Positions 41,292 to 51,542 of a stretch of DNA of 64,000 nucleotides are shown here, piece by piece; position 1 is the stretch's first letter; each line of letters starts with the position of its first letter. Source of the stretch: a virus; the IMG/VR virus record IMGVR_UViG_3300025168_009799, positions 1 through 64,000 of that record; one strand, written 5' to 3'. A program made the position numbers and the translations under genes. Below the pieces are notes generated by a model that had not been told where the DNA came from, did no database searches, and saw only the letters and a list, made by a program, of their open reading frames with translations.

Positions 41292-42161
41292 ATGGCAATA
41301 TATAAACACGTATCAAGTAAAACAATAATAAGAAAAATCTTTAGAGATTTAAATGTATCTGGTGATAATTGGATAGAGGATTCTATTGAATGGATGGGAG
41401 AAGCTTTAGAACATATTGGAGCTAGTCCTCAGTTATGTCAGAAAGGTACTACAATATCTATAGCAGATTATACTGGAGCATTGCCATCTGACTTATACTA
41501 TATAAACCAAGTGGCTGTAAATAATACTGTAGGGTCTGCTACGAAGTCTGAACTAACAGATGTATTAGCTAAGATTAAAGTTATAGAAAATAAACTATCG
41601 GCAGATCCTAATCAAAATTTTTCTACAGATTTAAGAAAATTAAATGAAAGAATGTTAGTACTGCAAAATATTTATCTAACTGGCAGTCAAGGAAGTTTAG
41701 TACCTATGGCTTATTCAACAGATACATTTCCTACAGCATTACATTGTGACGATTGTGTAAATGAAAAAGCTATAAGTGATGATACATATTTTATTAACTC
41801 TGGGCATATAAAAACGTCTTTTGAAAAAGGAACAGTTTGTTTAAGTTATACAGCTTTTCCAATAGATGATGATTGCTATCCTATGGTTCCAGATGACATT
41901 AGTTTTAAAGAAGCTTTATTTTGGTATATAGTTAAAAAATTAGTATTGAGAGGTACGAGACTACCAACCCAATTAGGGTATGAAATGGCAGAAGGGCAGT
42001 GGAAGTATTACTGTTCTCAAGCAAGGAATGCAGCTAACTATCCAGATATAGATAGAATGGAATCATTTATGAATCAATGGGTTAGATTAATCCCAGAAAT
42101 TAGTCGTGCAGATAATGGATTTAAACATTTAAATGTACGAGAAAGTTTAGATAGAAGCTAA
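41292..42161 (+). CDS. Tail ring/adaptor protein (crAss-like)
   Basis: A 289-residue protein beginning MAIYKHVSSKTIIRKIFRDL, with WIEDSIEWMGEALEHIGA and SIADYTGALPSDLYYINQV. These are the entry features of the conserved ring/adaptor protein directly upstream of the muzzle gene in crAss-like phages. A C-terminal helix set (FKEALFWYIVKKLVLRGTRL and a Trp/Tyr-rich part) matches the same family layout. It would join the connector rings to the tail barrel. It overlaps the muzzle gene start by 1 nt. Confidence 0.65.
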   Translation: MAIYKHVSSKTIIRKIFRDLNVSGDNWIEDSIEWMGEALEHIGASPQLCQKGTTISIADYTGALPSDLYYINQVAVNNTVGSATKSELTDVLAKIKVIENKLSADPNQNFSTDLRKLNERMLVLQNIYLTGSQGSLVPMAYSTDTFPTALHCDDCVNEKAISDDTYFINSGHIKTSFEKGTVCLSYTAFPIDDDCYPMVPDDISFKEALFWYIVKKLVLRGTRLPTQLGYEMAEGQWKYYCSQARNAANYPDIDRMESFMNQWVRLIPEISRADNGFKHLNVRESLDRS

Positions 42162-45100
42162 TGAAATATCTTAAGGGAATAAATAGAGACGTAGGACCTA
42201 CAGCCCAACCAGAGGGAACTTATAGATTTGCTAATAATGCAGTTCTTAAAAAAGATTATGGCGCTATAGCTAATGAAAGTGGTACAAATGAATTTCCTTC
42301 GACAGTTTATATTATTGGAGAATGTAGTTTAGATAATGGAGATTTTATATTATTTGAAGCAGACCAAGATCCTACTGGAGATCATTATATAAATAGATAT
42401 GATAAAAATGGAGTTTTTTTAAATACAGTACTGCATAGGAATGATTTAAACTTTTCTACTCTGTTTCCTATTAAAGCTGTTTCTAAAAGAGTTGCAGATG
42501 AGTATATTGTTTATTGGACAGATAATAATAATAAACCTGCAGTTTTAAATATAGCTAGGCAAGAGACTGCAAATACTACAGTTCCTTTTAATGATTCATT
42601 AATATACGGAAGTATTATTAAGGATATTAATAATTTATCTTTAATGAGCTATTCAGGTTCGGTTCCAGTTATTACAAGCGCAACTGTGGAAGAAGGAGGT
42701 AATTTACAAACAGGTACATATTATTTAGCATTAGCTTATATGGGATTAGACCGGGTTACTACAAATTATGTAACTATTTCTAATGCTGTATATGTACCAG
42801 GATCAAAAGATACTTATGCATGGACAAATATAGTAGGATCCCCAAGTGGTATTCCTTCTAACAAACAGATAGTTTTTCATGTGGGTAATTTAAATACAAC
42901 CTTTGAGTTTCTACAACCGGTCATATTAAGACGAGCAGGGGGTGGATATGATGCGTTTAAACTAACAGTACAAACAATTGAGGCAGCCGTAGATATAGTT
43001 ACTTTTTCAGGATCTGAAAATTACTCTACAGCATCTCCAGCAGAAGTCATTATAGATTATCCAGTATATGATAAAGCAAAAGCGTTAGAGATTGTTGACA
43101 GTGTTTTATATCTAGGAAATTTAGAAGGCTCTTTAGACGTTGGGTATCAACCATATGCAAACGCAATTGAATTAGAAGCTACAACTAAGATTATTCACAA
43201 TTACGAGGACATAGATTTTGTTGAATCTACCTTAGAAGATAATGTAGTTAAACCTTTAAATAAAAATTCTTATCGTCACGCTCATATGAGTTATATGTAT
43301 AAAGGTTATACTAGAGAGGAGGTATATGCTTTTTATATTGTATGGGTTTTAAAAGACGGAAGAGAGACCTATGGGTATCATATACCTGGTAGAACATCAT
43401 CAAATAATGATAATGAGTTAGACTTAGTAACCAACCCTACAACTGTATTAGAAAAACAAGTTCCTAATGTTTTTAATTTCCATATGAATTCTTGGATAGA
43501 TAATAGTAATTATGTTAATAATATGGGATATTGGGAAAATCAAGATGAACGGTATCCTATTTCTGATAATTATGAAACTTTGGATGTAAGTGTTGTTGGT
43601 AATCCAATTGCTTCATCTAAACCAGATTTAGCAGGAGAGGCAGTTAGACATCATCATTTTCCAAGTAATAATACGTGTGACGATAATACAAATGATTTAA
43701 ATCCTATTATATCTAATAGTGTTTCTAGTTCATTCACAACAGGTGTAGATATTGTAGATGAAGTAGCGCCTGTAAATTGGAATTATGCAGCAGACCCAAC
43801 AAATATAGACGTAAGAGATTCATTTGGACAAACTCCTCCAATGGGTAATAGAATAGAAATATCTACACTTGATGGATTAATATTTTTTGAGCCCAGAAAT
43901 ATTGCAGACGATGCTACAGGAGCAACGCCTTATTATAGCGGTCCACAACTTCCTCCAGGATCTTCAACTGATTGGGGTACCAGATTAGCTGGACAAGATT
44001 GGATAGAATTTTTTGATTGGCAAACGGGTAATGCAAGTCCTACAGCAGATGAAACAAATTTTTTGAATGCAATGAATGCAGTTGGCCCTTTTCATTACGG
44101 AGGATTAAGTGGGAGCACTCCTCCTGGAAGTGGTCCTTTGCAATGTAATTCTTTTGTACATGGGTGGACTGATCCTTATGGATTTATGTATTCAGCACCA
44201 GGTACAACACCAGCTCAAATTGTAGCTAATCCACAGCCTCACCACTGGGCATTGAATGCATTGGGATCTGCTTCTTGGTGTGCTCCTGGTGCTTGGGGTG
44301 TTCATACTCAAGGGTTTGCGTATAAACCAGGAGTAAATGATCATAATACTTGTAGTTGGGGAGGTGGAACTATGAATGGCCTTTGGCCCTATGGTGTCCC
44401 TAGTTGCCCAGTTGTTTCAGCTCCGCCGTGTGCTTGTGGGTCTCCTACTAGTGGTACTCCATACCATGGAAGAAAAGAAAAAGCAATATATTATAAACAG
44501 TGGTATAATGGACCAATGCCTAATTATCTACAATATGATATTTCATTTAAAATTAGATGGGTAGGGTCTGGGGTAGCGCAAACATCTACTACTTACACTA
44601 GTCCTGGACCAGCTCCTTCGGATTTAAATATCTTAGGATTTCATTTGAATAACGTTAAAGTGCCTTCAGATATTGCAGATACTGTTCAAGGGTTTAGAGT
44701 TTATAGAGCAGAAAGAGATTGGAAAAACAAACGAGTATGGGGACAAAGCCCTGCTATTTCGATGAGAGCAGTAGGAGGGTATGACCCTAATCAAGGTGGT
44801 GGTAGTAATGTAGGAGTAGTATCACCCTGGCCAAAAGATGAAACGCAGACAGATTTCATTCCTAGCGCTGCTGGAGGAAATACGATGTTGCCATATAAGA
44901 CTTCAGGTTCACCGCCTAAAGGAGCCGAGTATGGAGATATGAGAACAGTTTGGGTTAGAACAGCTAATCCTGAAAGTCTTGAACAAACGTATCAATCAGA
45001 TAAAGGGAATCCTACATTCTTTGGTGACCCTGCACAGTATGATATAAAATATCCTAACGCTGGATTTGCATTATATGATTTTACATTATTAAGACAATTA

Positions 45101-47524
45101 AAAAATATTAGACCTGTAAGTTATTTAAGTCTTGTACATTATACCAGGAACCAAGTATTTTCTACTATGCATAATTTAGGGGTTGTACATAATACTGCCC
45201 ACTGTGCTATGGAATTTATTCCATCTGAAGAAAATAGAATGATTAGAAATAGGGCTATTACTTATCAGGGAGCCGCTGATTTAATAGGAGCTAAAGGACT
45301 AGGATTTACACAAGAAGATATTATAGGTAGTGGATTTGATAATGAAGCTATGGGTAAAACAAATGCTGGTTATACTTCTATAACTTGTCAAATTTCTCCG
45401 AATGGTACAGAAAATTCTGGGTCCGAAATTTATTTTACACATCCTTCTACGGGCCAGTGTAAAGGTTGGGAAGAACATCCAAGTTATAATCAGGATTGGT
45501 TAGCTTACAATACATGGAGTTTTGATCCTTATACTAGAAATTATCCAATGATGTTTTCACAAACGCTTCAAGCAAATGGTGCTGAATCTATGACTCCAAT
45601 AGTTAATCTATCTAGTTTAAAATATAATGTTTATTCAAGATGGAATACGCAAAAATTAATTCAGACTGGATATTATTGCCCTATAGATAATTTTGATCCT
45701 AGAAATCCTACAGCTACATTTAGTACGAAAGATATTTATCCAGACGGTATATTTGGAGGAGACACATTTATATGTAGAGTTGGGTATAGAGCAGGACATA
45801 TGGATAATTATGGAGAGGCATACGCAAGAACTACCGGTTCTAATGTTATTAGAACTAACATCTACTCTTCTTTTTCTGCTTCACATAAGAGAGATAATCC
45901 ACCTCCTTTACAATATAAGGCATTATACTGTACTATGGCTGAAAGTACGGATAATATCAATTTTAGATATGAGCATTATGATAACTCTAATAACTTATAT
46001 AAAGCTTGGCCTGCAAGTTCTGCCCAAGCGGTAGTGAATCAGCCTTTAACTTTTGATTTAAATAATCAAGTAGGACATGCTTATGATGAAGTTTATTCAG
46101 CAGATAATGATGTAAGGTATGCGATAGCGTTTCCATTTATAGATGATACAATGGATAAGTTCCCAAACAGAATTATCAAATCAAATGTTGATGCTCAAAC
46201 TAAAATAGACGCTAATAGAGTATTCTTAGCGAATGATTATAAAGATATTAGTACTAGTAAAGGTCCTATTAATGAGCTTTTAAATTTATCTAATTTGTTA
46301 TATATACATTGTGATAGAAGTTTATTTGCAACTAAAGGTAAACAGACGGTTCAGCTTACTGATACTTCAGAAGCATTTATTGGAAGTGGTGATATTTTTC
46401 AACAAGAGCCTCAAGAAGTAATATCTGTTGATCATGGATATGGAGGAAGACAATCTATTTTTGGAGGAGTCTCTACACGTTATGGATATTTCTTTATGGA
46501 TAAAGAAGCTGGAAAAGTATTTCAGTTTGATGGAGAGTTAAATGAGATTAGTAAATTAGGATTAGAAAAAACATTTAAGGAATTAGCAGGAAGTCCTTTA
46601 TCTGTTTATGGAGTTCCAGCAGATAGTCCTCTTAGGGGCTTTGGAGTTTCTTTAGGATGGGATCCTAAATATGATAGACTTTTAGTTACTATAAATACCG
46701 TGTCTCCTACTGCAACATTTCTTACTGGCATATCATATAATGGACCTCTTGGTCCTAATAATGGAGACGGCGCTATAGCCTATTATCCTCCCACTGGGTA
46801 CTTTCGTGTATTTAGGAATGATGGTGGAGTTCCTAATTGGATTACTTTAGAATATTCTAATACTGGATATTTTAATCAAGATCATATAACAATCTCTTAT
46901 TATCCAGAATTTAAAATGTGGGGATCTTTTCATGATTACCATCCTTTTATGTATTTTAATAACTACACAAAATTCTTTAGTCATCCTGGAGTATCTGGAT
47001 CGTTCTTTGATCATTTAGCTGATACTATCCCTGGAAACTTTTATGCAGGACAAACACCTGCTGTTCAAGGAATATTTGAGTTTGAATATGTAGTTAATCC
47101 ACAACCAGAACAGAGTAAATTATTTTATAATGTGCATTATGATGTACAAGTAAAAAATTCAGCAAATAATCCTGAACATGATTCTGGATTTGACAGTTAT
47201 TATGTTTATAATTCTAAACAAATCTGTCAGGAGACACAAATTTTACACTTAGTAAATGCTAGAGTTGTAGACACTTCTGTTATATTAAATCAGTTGAGAG
47301 ATGATACTGATTTTACTACTGGAAATCTACCAAATTTTACCATGTTTACTAATAATTTAACTGGAGCTATAAACAATTCTTATATAGATGCAGCCAAAAC
47401 AGATCTTAATCGTAGTCGTTTTGTAGATAAATATTTAATTATACGATTAAAATATAGTAATTCTACAAATAATTTATTAAATTTGTACTCTGCAAATGCA
47501 GGGTATCGTCAAAATCACAGATAA
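42161..47524 (+). CDS. Muzzle-like giant tail protein
   Basis: A 1787-residue protein that starts YLKGINRDVGPTAQPEGTYR, then NAVLKKDYGAIANESGT, IGECSLDNGDFILF and YIVYWTDNNNKPAVLNIAR, the classic start of crAss-like muzzle/stabilisation proteins (beta-propeller-type). Residues about 590-800 form a Gly/Pro/Trp/Cys-rich insertion (for example CSWGGGTMNGLWPYGVPSCP) that looks like an added host-contact domain. The C-terminal half returns to beta-rich tail features (GYGGRQSIFGGVSTRYGYFF, MDKEAGKVFQFDGELNE). It would close the tail barrel and take part in ejection. Length is large for the family, mainly through the insertion. Confidence 0.75.
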   Translation: MKYLKGINRDVGPTAQPEGTYRFANNAVLKKDYGAIANESGTNEFPSTVYIIGECSLDNGDFILFEADQDPTGDHYINRYDKNGVFLNTVLHRNDLNFSTLFPIKAVSKRVADEYIVYWTDNNNKPAVLNIARQETANTTVPFNDSLIYGSIIKDINNLSLMSYSGSVPVITSATVEEGGNLQTGTYYLALAYMGLDRVTTNYVTISNAVYVPGSKDTYAWTNIVGSPSGIPSNKQIVFHVGNLNTTFEFLQPVILRRAGGGYDAFKLTVQTIEAAVDIVTFSGSENYSTASPAEVIIDYPVYDKAKALEIVDSVLYLGNLEGSLDVGYQPYANAIELEATTKIIHNYEDIDFVESTLEDNVVKPLNKNSYRHAHMSYMYKGYTREEVYAFYIVWVLKDGRETYGYHIPGRTSSNNDNELDLVTNPTTVLEKQVPNVFNFHMNSWIDNSNYVNNMGYWENQDERYPISDNYETLDVSVVGNPIASSKPDLAGEAVRHHHFPSNNTCDDNTNDLNPIISNSVSSSFTTGVDIVDEVAPVNWNYAADPTNIDVRDSFGQTPPMGNRIEISTLDGLIFFEPRNIADDATGATPYYSGPQLPPGSSTDWGTRLAGQDWIEFFDWQTGNASPTADETNFLNAMNAVGPFHYGGLSGSTPPGSGPLQCNSFVHGWTDPYGFMYSAPGTTPAQIVANPQPHHWALNALGSASWCAPGAWGVHTQGFAYKPGVNDHNTCSWGGGTMNGLWPYGVPSCPVVSAPPCACGSPTSGTPYHGRKEKAIYYKQWYNGPMPNYLQYDISFKIRWVGSGVAQTSTTYTSPGPAPSDLNILGFHLNNVKVPSDIADTVQGFRVYRAERDWKNKRVWGQSPAISMRAVGGYDPNQGGGSNVGVVSPWPKDETQTDFIPSAAGGNTMLPYKTSGSPPKGAEYGDMRTVWVRTANPESLEQTYQSDKGNPTFFGDPAQYDIKYPNAGFALYDFTLLRQLKNIRPVSYLSLVHYTRNQVFSTMHNLGVVHNTAHCAMEFIPSEENRMIRNRAITYQGAADLIGAKGLGFTQEDIIGSGFDNEAMGKTNAGYTSITCQISPNGTENSGSEIYFTHPSTGQCKGWEEHPSYNQDWLAYNTWSFDPYTRNYPMMFSQTLQANGAESMTPIVNLSSLKYNVYSRWNTQKLIQTGYYCPIDNFDPRNPTATFSTKDIYPDGIFGGDTFICRVGYRAGHMDNYGEAYARTTGSNVIRTNIYSSFSASHKRDNPPPLQYKALYCTMAESTDNINFRYEHYDNSNNLYKAWPASSAQAVVNQPLTFDLNNQVGHAYDEVYSADNDVRYAIAFPFIDDTMDKFPNRIIKSNVDAQTKIDANRVFLANDYKDISTSKGPINELLNLSNLLYIHCDRSLFATKGKQTVQLTDTSEAFIGSGDIFQQEPQEVISVDHGYGGRQSIFGGVSTRYGYFFMDKEAGKVFQFDGELNEISKLGLEKTFKELAGSPLSVYGVPADSPLRGFGVSLGWDPKYDRLLVTINTVSPTATFLTGISYNGPLGPNNGDGAIAYYPPTGYFRVFRNDGGVPNWITLEYSNTGYFNQDHITISYYPEFKMWGSFHDYHPFMYFNNYTKFFSHPGVSGSFFDHLADTIPGNFYAGQTPAVQGIFEFEYVVNPQPEQSKLFYNVHYDVQVKNSANNPEHDSGFDSYYVYNSKQICQETQILHLVNARVVDTSVILNQLRDDTDFTTGNLPNFTMFTNNLTGAINNSYIDAAKTDLNRSRFVDKYLIIRLKYSNSTNNLLNLYSANAGYRQNHR

Positions 47525-47525
47525 T

Positions 47526-48902
47526 ATGAAAACAAAAAACTTTAAATATGAAAAAGGAGGCGCAGGTGCAAGCATGTCTAGATATAAGAAACCTAAAAAA
47601 TATCAGACTGCTGGAGTATATGGCCAATCTCAACTAAATCTAAACCCTAATAACGCTGGTACTCAACAGTTTAGGTATACTTCTCAAGATCCCAATGCTA
47701 TGGCTCTTGCACAACAAGGAGCCGATCAAGCAGGTCAAGACTATGATCAAGGTATCCAAGAGCATGATATGCAAATGGAGCTAGACGCAAAGAAATCTCA
47801 GATGGCTAATACAGCTGTTGGTACTGGATTAACCTTGGCAAATAAAGGAAATATGACAGCTAATTTTGCTGCTCAGAAGGCTTTTAAACAGCAAGTTTCT
47901 GATCAAATGGCTACAGGAATGTCAAAAAAGATGGCAACTGACGCTGTACTACAAAGCGGTGCAACAAAACCAATGGCTCAAGGACTATTAGGTACAGGAA
48001 CAGCTACAGTAGGTATGTCTAATGCTATTAATGTAGGTTCTTTAATTGGATCTGTAGGAGGAAACTACTTAGAAGGAGCTTGGTCAGATGATGATGCTAC
48101 TACTTATACTACAAAAGAAGGTATAGCAGGAGCTATAAAGACTGGATCTACTTGGGCTGGATACGGTAATATGATATTACCAGGAGTAGGAGGACTAGTT
48201 GGAGGTGTAGCAGGAGTTGTGTCTAGTATCTTTACTGGTAAAAGTAAAGCAAGAAAAGCTAAAAAAGAGCGTAAAAGACTAGAACGAGAGTTTAAAGATA
48301 GACAAGGGCAATTTACGCAGAGGATAGGACAACTTAGATCTCAGGGTCAGCAGCAAGTTGGAGCTATGATGGGTAATAAATTAGGAGGTCCTAGACAATA
48401 CGCTCATGGAGGACGTAGATTATATGGAAATGGAGGACCACCAATGGTATATGGAAAGGGAGGAATGCAAATGGTATATGGAGATGGAGGACCCCCAATT
48501 GATCCACCACCAATGGAGCAAGATACCACTCGTGTTGAATTAACAGCACAGCAAGAATATCAGCGATGGTTAGAAATGCAAAGACAGTTAGAGATGCAAA
48601 AATATATGGAATCAACAATGAGGCAGACTGCTGATAACGAAAGGCTAATGCCAATGCCAATGCCTCCTCCTGCTGCCGCAGATAATACTTATGTACCACC
48701 ATCAGCTGAGGAGTTAATGGAGCTGCAAAAGTTGTATCAGATGCAAAAGACGACGGGTCAGTCAGGTAAGATGCAACTTGGAGGAATTCAAGCTATACCT
48801 GAAGAACAAATGGTTACAATGCAGCAATATCAACAACCTATGCAAGGTATGCAACCAATGAATACTATGCCTTTTCTTAGAGGAGGATTTAAAAGATATT
48901 AA
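47526..48902 (+). CDS. Internal virion (cargo-type) protein with Gly-Gly/basic/Tyr motifs
   Basis: A 458-residue protein. The start at ATG 47526-47528 (MKTKNFKYEKGGAGASMSRY) is preferred over an ATG at 47496 lying within the previous gene. After a polar start it has hydrophobic Gly/Ala segments (about 190-240, MILPGVGGLVGGVAGVVSSI) and a Lys/Arg coil. At about 286-320 repeats occur: LGGPRQYAHGGRRLYGNGG and VYGKGG. The C-terminus is Met/Gln/Pro-rich (QQYQQPMQGMQP) and ends RGGFKRY. The hydrophobic stretch suggests a membrane-active ejection protein; its place among the giant proteins supports cargo status. Confidence 0.6.
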   Translation: MKTKNFKYEKGGAGASMSRYKKPKKYQTAGVYGQSQLNLNPNNAGTQQFRYTSQDPNAMALAQQGADQAGQDYDQGIQEHDMQMELDAKKSQMANTAVGTGLTLANKGNMTANFAAQKAFKQQVSDQMATGMSKKMATDAVLQSGATKPMAQGLLGTGTATVGMSNAINVGSLIGSVGGNYLEGAWSDDDATTYTTKEGIAGAIKTGSTWAGYGNMILPGVGGLVGGVAGVVSSIFTGKSKARKAKKERKRLEREFKDRQGQFTQRIGQLRSQGQQQVGAMMGNKLGGPRQYAHGGRRLYGNGGPPMVYGKGGMQMVYGDGGPPIDPPPMEQDTTRVELTAQQEYQRWLEMQRQLEMQKYMESTMRQTADNERLMPMPMPPPAAADNTYVPPSAEELMELQKLYQMQKTTGQSGKMQLGGIQAIPEEQMVTMQQYQQPMQGMQPMNTMPFLRGGFKRY

Positions 48903-48903
48903 T

Positions 48904-51528
48904 ATGAATACTAAAGCATTACTAAAAATACTAGAGAAAAGACTTAAAGAGAAAGAAGTTACTAAACTTCCTGGAGGAGAAATGAAAACGATTCCTGGTT
49001 CAGACGCTGTAGAGTTTAAAGGACAATCACATGAGCAGGGGGGTATTAAATTAGACAAACTTACTGAAGTAGAAGGAGGAGAAACTATGGATAAAGTAGT
49101 TTTAAAAGATGGTGTTCCTAATGACTATTTCTTTTCAAAACATTTAAAACATAACGGTAAGAGCTTTGCTCAATTACATAAAGAGATTTTAAAGTTTGGA
49201 GGTGCAAAATCACAGCAAAAGATTCAAAATTTAGCTAGGCTTCAAGAGCAGAGAGCGGGCCGAGATGTGAATATAGTTTTAGGTGATAAAGTTATGTATG
49301 GTAATGATGCAGGAAAGTATATGAGTAATTATGTAGCACGAAAAGGAGGAGTAAGAAAATACCATATGGGAGGTAAAAAAGAACATGGGGTGAATACACC
49401 TATGCCTCTACTTCAACACACGCATACAAGTTATAATAAGAATCAGACAGACACAGAATGGGAAGAAGGGTCATCTCTTTATAATGGAGAATCAGCAACA
49501 GAATCTATTATTCTTTCTAGACCGGTATCTATAGATGATTTACAAAAGTTTTCAGAGGCAGAACTAAATGAATTTATAGAAAAGGAAGGTAAGTGGGTTC
49601 CAAAAAGATTTGAAGCAAAGTACCCAGAACTTACTCAAAAAATATTAGACGGAAAAAGAAAAGCTCGACAGGATGCAATAGACTATAATTTTAATCAGGA
49701 TATGCAAAGAACTCAAGCAATGAGTGTAGCGCAAACAGATAATACTACAGTGGTTAATAATCAACTTTATCCGGATGGTCAGGGTGGTTATACTAGCATG
49801 AATGACGACTATGAGGAGCCGTCTTATAATCATATAGAAATTCCTCATCAAAATGTAGATCTAGATTACAATCCACTGCAAAATGCTACTCTTGTACTAA
49901 AGAATGCTCAAATTAGAAATAATAATATTAATAATAAGAATAATACTACAAAAAAGAAAAATTCTGGAAGTGGAAGTGGGAGCGGAAGTGGAAGTGGAAG
50001 TGGAAGTAATAATAACTCTACTAAGAAACAGGATTATAAATATACAGGATTTGAGAATAGAGCTGATGGTAATAGATTTAGAAACTGGTTAAATTTAAAT
50101 TATCCAGAATTTGCTTCAGAAATTGATTTAGATAAAAAAGGAAGTCATACTAATAAGTATATTAAAAAGGGTTTAGAAAAATATGGAGATGAGTATACTG
50201 CATATTTATCTAACGAAGATAATTATGGAGGAGATACTTTTGATGTAGATGAAAATAGAGACGGAGATGATCTTAAGGTTAATCAGTTTGGATATACTCA
50301 AGACGAGTGGTATAACTTACCTATGGCAGAAAAAAATGCATACTTCGCTGGAATAGATAATGAAAGGGTTGCAGAAGATGAAAACTATATAGAAGATGCT
50401 AATAAAGCTTACCACTTAGATAAGTTTGATCAACAATCTAATTTATCTAATGATTGGGTAGACGTTGTAATGAAAGACGGTAGAAAAGTTAGAGTCCCTC
50501 GAGATAAGAAAGATGCTTATGTAGGTAATGATAATTATGATGAGGCTGCTTCACATTGGACTGATAACTTATCACAAAGAGAATCGGTCACTGGATTAGG
50601 TGAAGGGAGTTACACAGATGACGAAGGAAACTTGTGGGAGAAAGACAAAGCAGGTAGATGGAGAGTGAAGTATTCAAAACCAGGTACTGAGTTTGGAGAC
50701 GATGAAAAAGTTTTAGATGATGACTGGACAACACTGGAAGCTAGAAATTATCCAGGAGAAATGAATTTAACTCCTATGGGAGATCAAACTGATGGTACAA
50801 ATGATAAAAAGGGTAAAAATAGTATGTGGCAAAAAACTAAAAACTTTGTTGGTAATACAGATATAAAAGGTTTATTAGTTGATTTAGCACAATTCTTACC
50901 AGTACATATGGCAATGAAAGATAAGCCAGGGCATATGAAACAATATGCTCCAATGCCTGAAGTAAGACTAAATAGAGTTAAATTTAATGAAGCTAGATCT
51001 AAGAACTCTGCAGATTTTAATGCATTAAATTTAGGTATAGATAATGCAGGACATGATCCTAGTTCTTTTGCTAAAAAGATGGCCTTATATGGTAAATCAC
51101 AACAAGCTGATTTAGCTATTGATGGGACAGAAGCTAGAGAGAATGCAAAAATAGACGCAGCTGAAGCAGGAACAAACGTCGGTATTAGATCAGAAAATCT
51201 TAAAAATAGATTATATGTAGACGAGTTTAACTTGGCTTCTGACTCTGCTACATTTGATAGAAAGTTAAATGCTATGAGCTCAGCAGTTCAGAATTTAGGA
51301 TTGCTAAGAGAAAGAGCGTTACAATATAAAGGACAAAAATTAATGGCGGATGCTGTTGGTAGAGACGGTATTAATACAAGACAAAACTTACGTGGAGACA
51401 TGTTAACTAAATATTCACATAGAACTATTAATGGTATGAAATTCTCTGAGATGAATGACGCTGATCAAAGTTCTTTTATTGCTAATGTAACTAACAATAA
51501 TCTGAATGTAATGGATTTGTTCGATTGA
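48904..51528 (+). CDS. Large internal virion (cargo-type) protein
   Basis: An 874-residue protein. The N-terminal domain carries LPGGEMKTIPGSDAVEFKGQ and SHEQGGIKLDKLTEVEGGET then NDYFFSKHLKHNGKSF, a recurrent domain of Bacteroidota phage virion proteins, and GGVRKYHMGG at about 150. A (Gly-Ser)n linker at about 355-370 separates it from a middle domain. The remainder is charged and mixed (FENRADGNRFRNWLNLNYP) with a helical C-terminal section (AAEAGTNVGIRSENLKNRLY). It is probably packed inside the head and ejected. No enzymatic motif was recognised. Confidence 0.6.
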   Translation: MNTKALLKILEKRLKEKEVTKLPGGEMKTIPGSDAVEFKGQSHEQGGIKLDKLTEVEGGETMDKVVLKDGVPNDYFFSKHLKHNGKSFAQLHKEILKFGGAKSQQKIQNLARLQEQRAGRDVNIVLGDKVMYGNDAGKYMSNYVARKGGVRKYHMGGKKEHGVNTPMPLLQHTHTSYNKNQTDTEWEEGSSLYNGESATESIILSRPVSIDDLQKFSEAELNEFIEKEGKWVPKRFEAKYPELTQKILDGKRKARQDAIDYNFNQDMQRTQAMSVAQTDNTTVVNNQLYPDGQGGYTSMNDDYEEPSYNHIEIPHQNVDLDYNPLQNATLVLKNAQIRNNNINNKNNTTKKKNSGSGSGSGSGSGSGSNNNSTKKQDYKYTGFENRADGNRFRNWLNLNYPEFASEIDLDKKGSHTNKYIKKGLEKYGDEYTAYLSNEDNYGGDTFDVDENRDGDDLKVNQFGYTQDEWYNLPMAEKNAYFAGIDNERVAEDENYIEDANKAYHLDKFDQQSNLSNDWVDVVMKDGRKVRVPRDKKDAYVGNDNYDEAASHWTDNLSQRESVTGLGEGSYTDDEGNLWEKDKAGRWRVKYSKPGTEFGDDEKVLDDDWTTLEARNYPGEMNLTPMGDQTDGTNDKKGKNSMWQKTKNFVGNTDIKGLLVDLAQFLPVHMAMKDKPGHMKQYAPMPEVRLNRVKFNEARSKNSADFNALNLGIDNAGHDPSSFAKKMALYGKSQQADLAIDGTEARENAKIDAAEAGTNVGIRSENLKNRLYVDEFNLASDSATFDRKLNAMSSAVQNLGLLRERALQYKGQKLMADAVGRDGINTRQNLRGDMLTKYSHRTINGMKFSEMNDADQSSFIANVTNNNLNVMDLFD
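49965..50008 (+). repeat. GGAAGT-type hexamer microsatellite coding a Gly-Ser linker
   Basis: A run of about seven imperfect GGAAGT/GGGAGC units inside the 874-residue virion protein gene encodes alternating Gly-Ser. As units are multiples of three, copy-number change would lengthen or shorten the linker without breaking the frame. It looks like an inter-domain spacer flanked by Asn/Lys-rich sequence (NNINNKNNTTKKKNSG). Confidence 0.85.
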
Positions 51529-51542
51529 TAAAATAATTAAAT

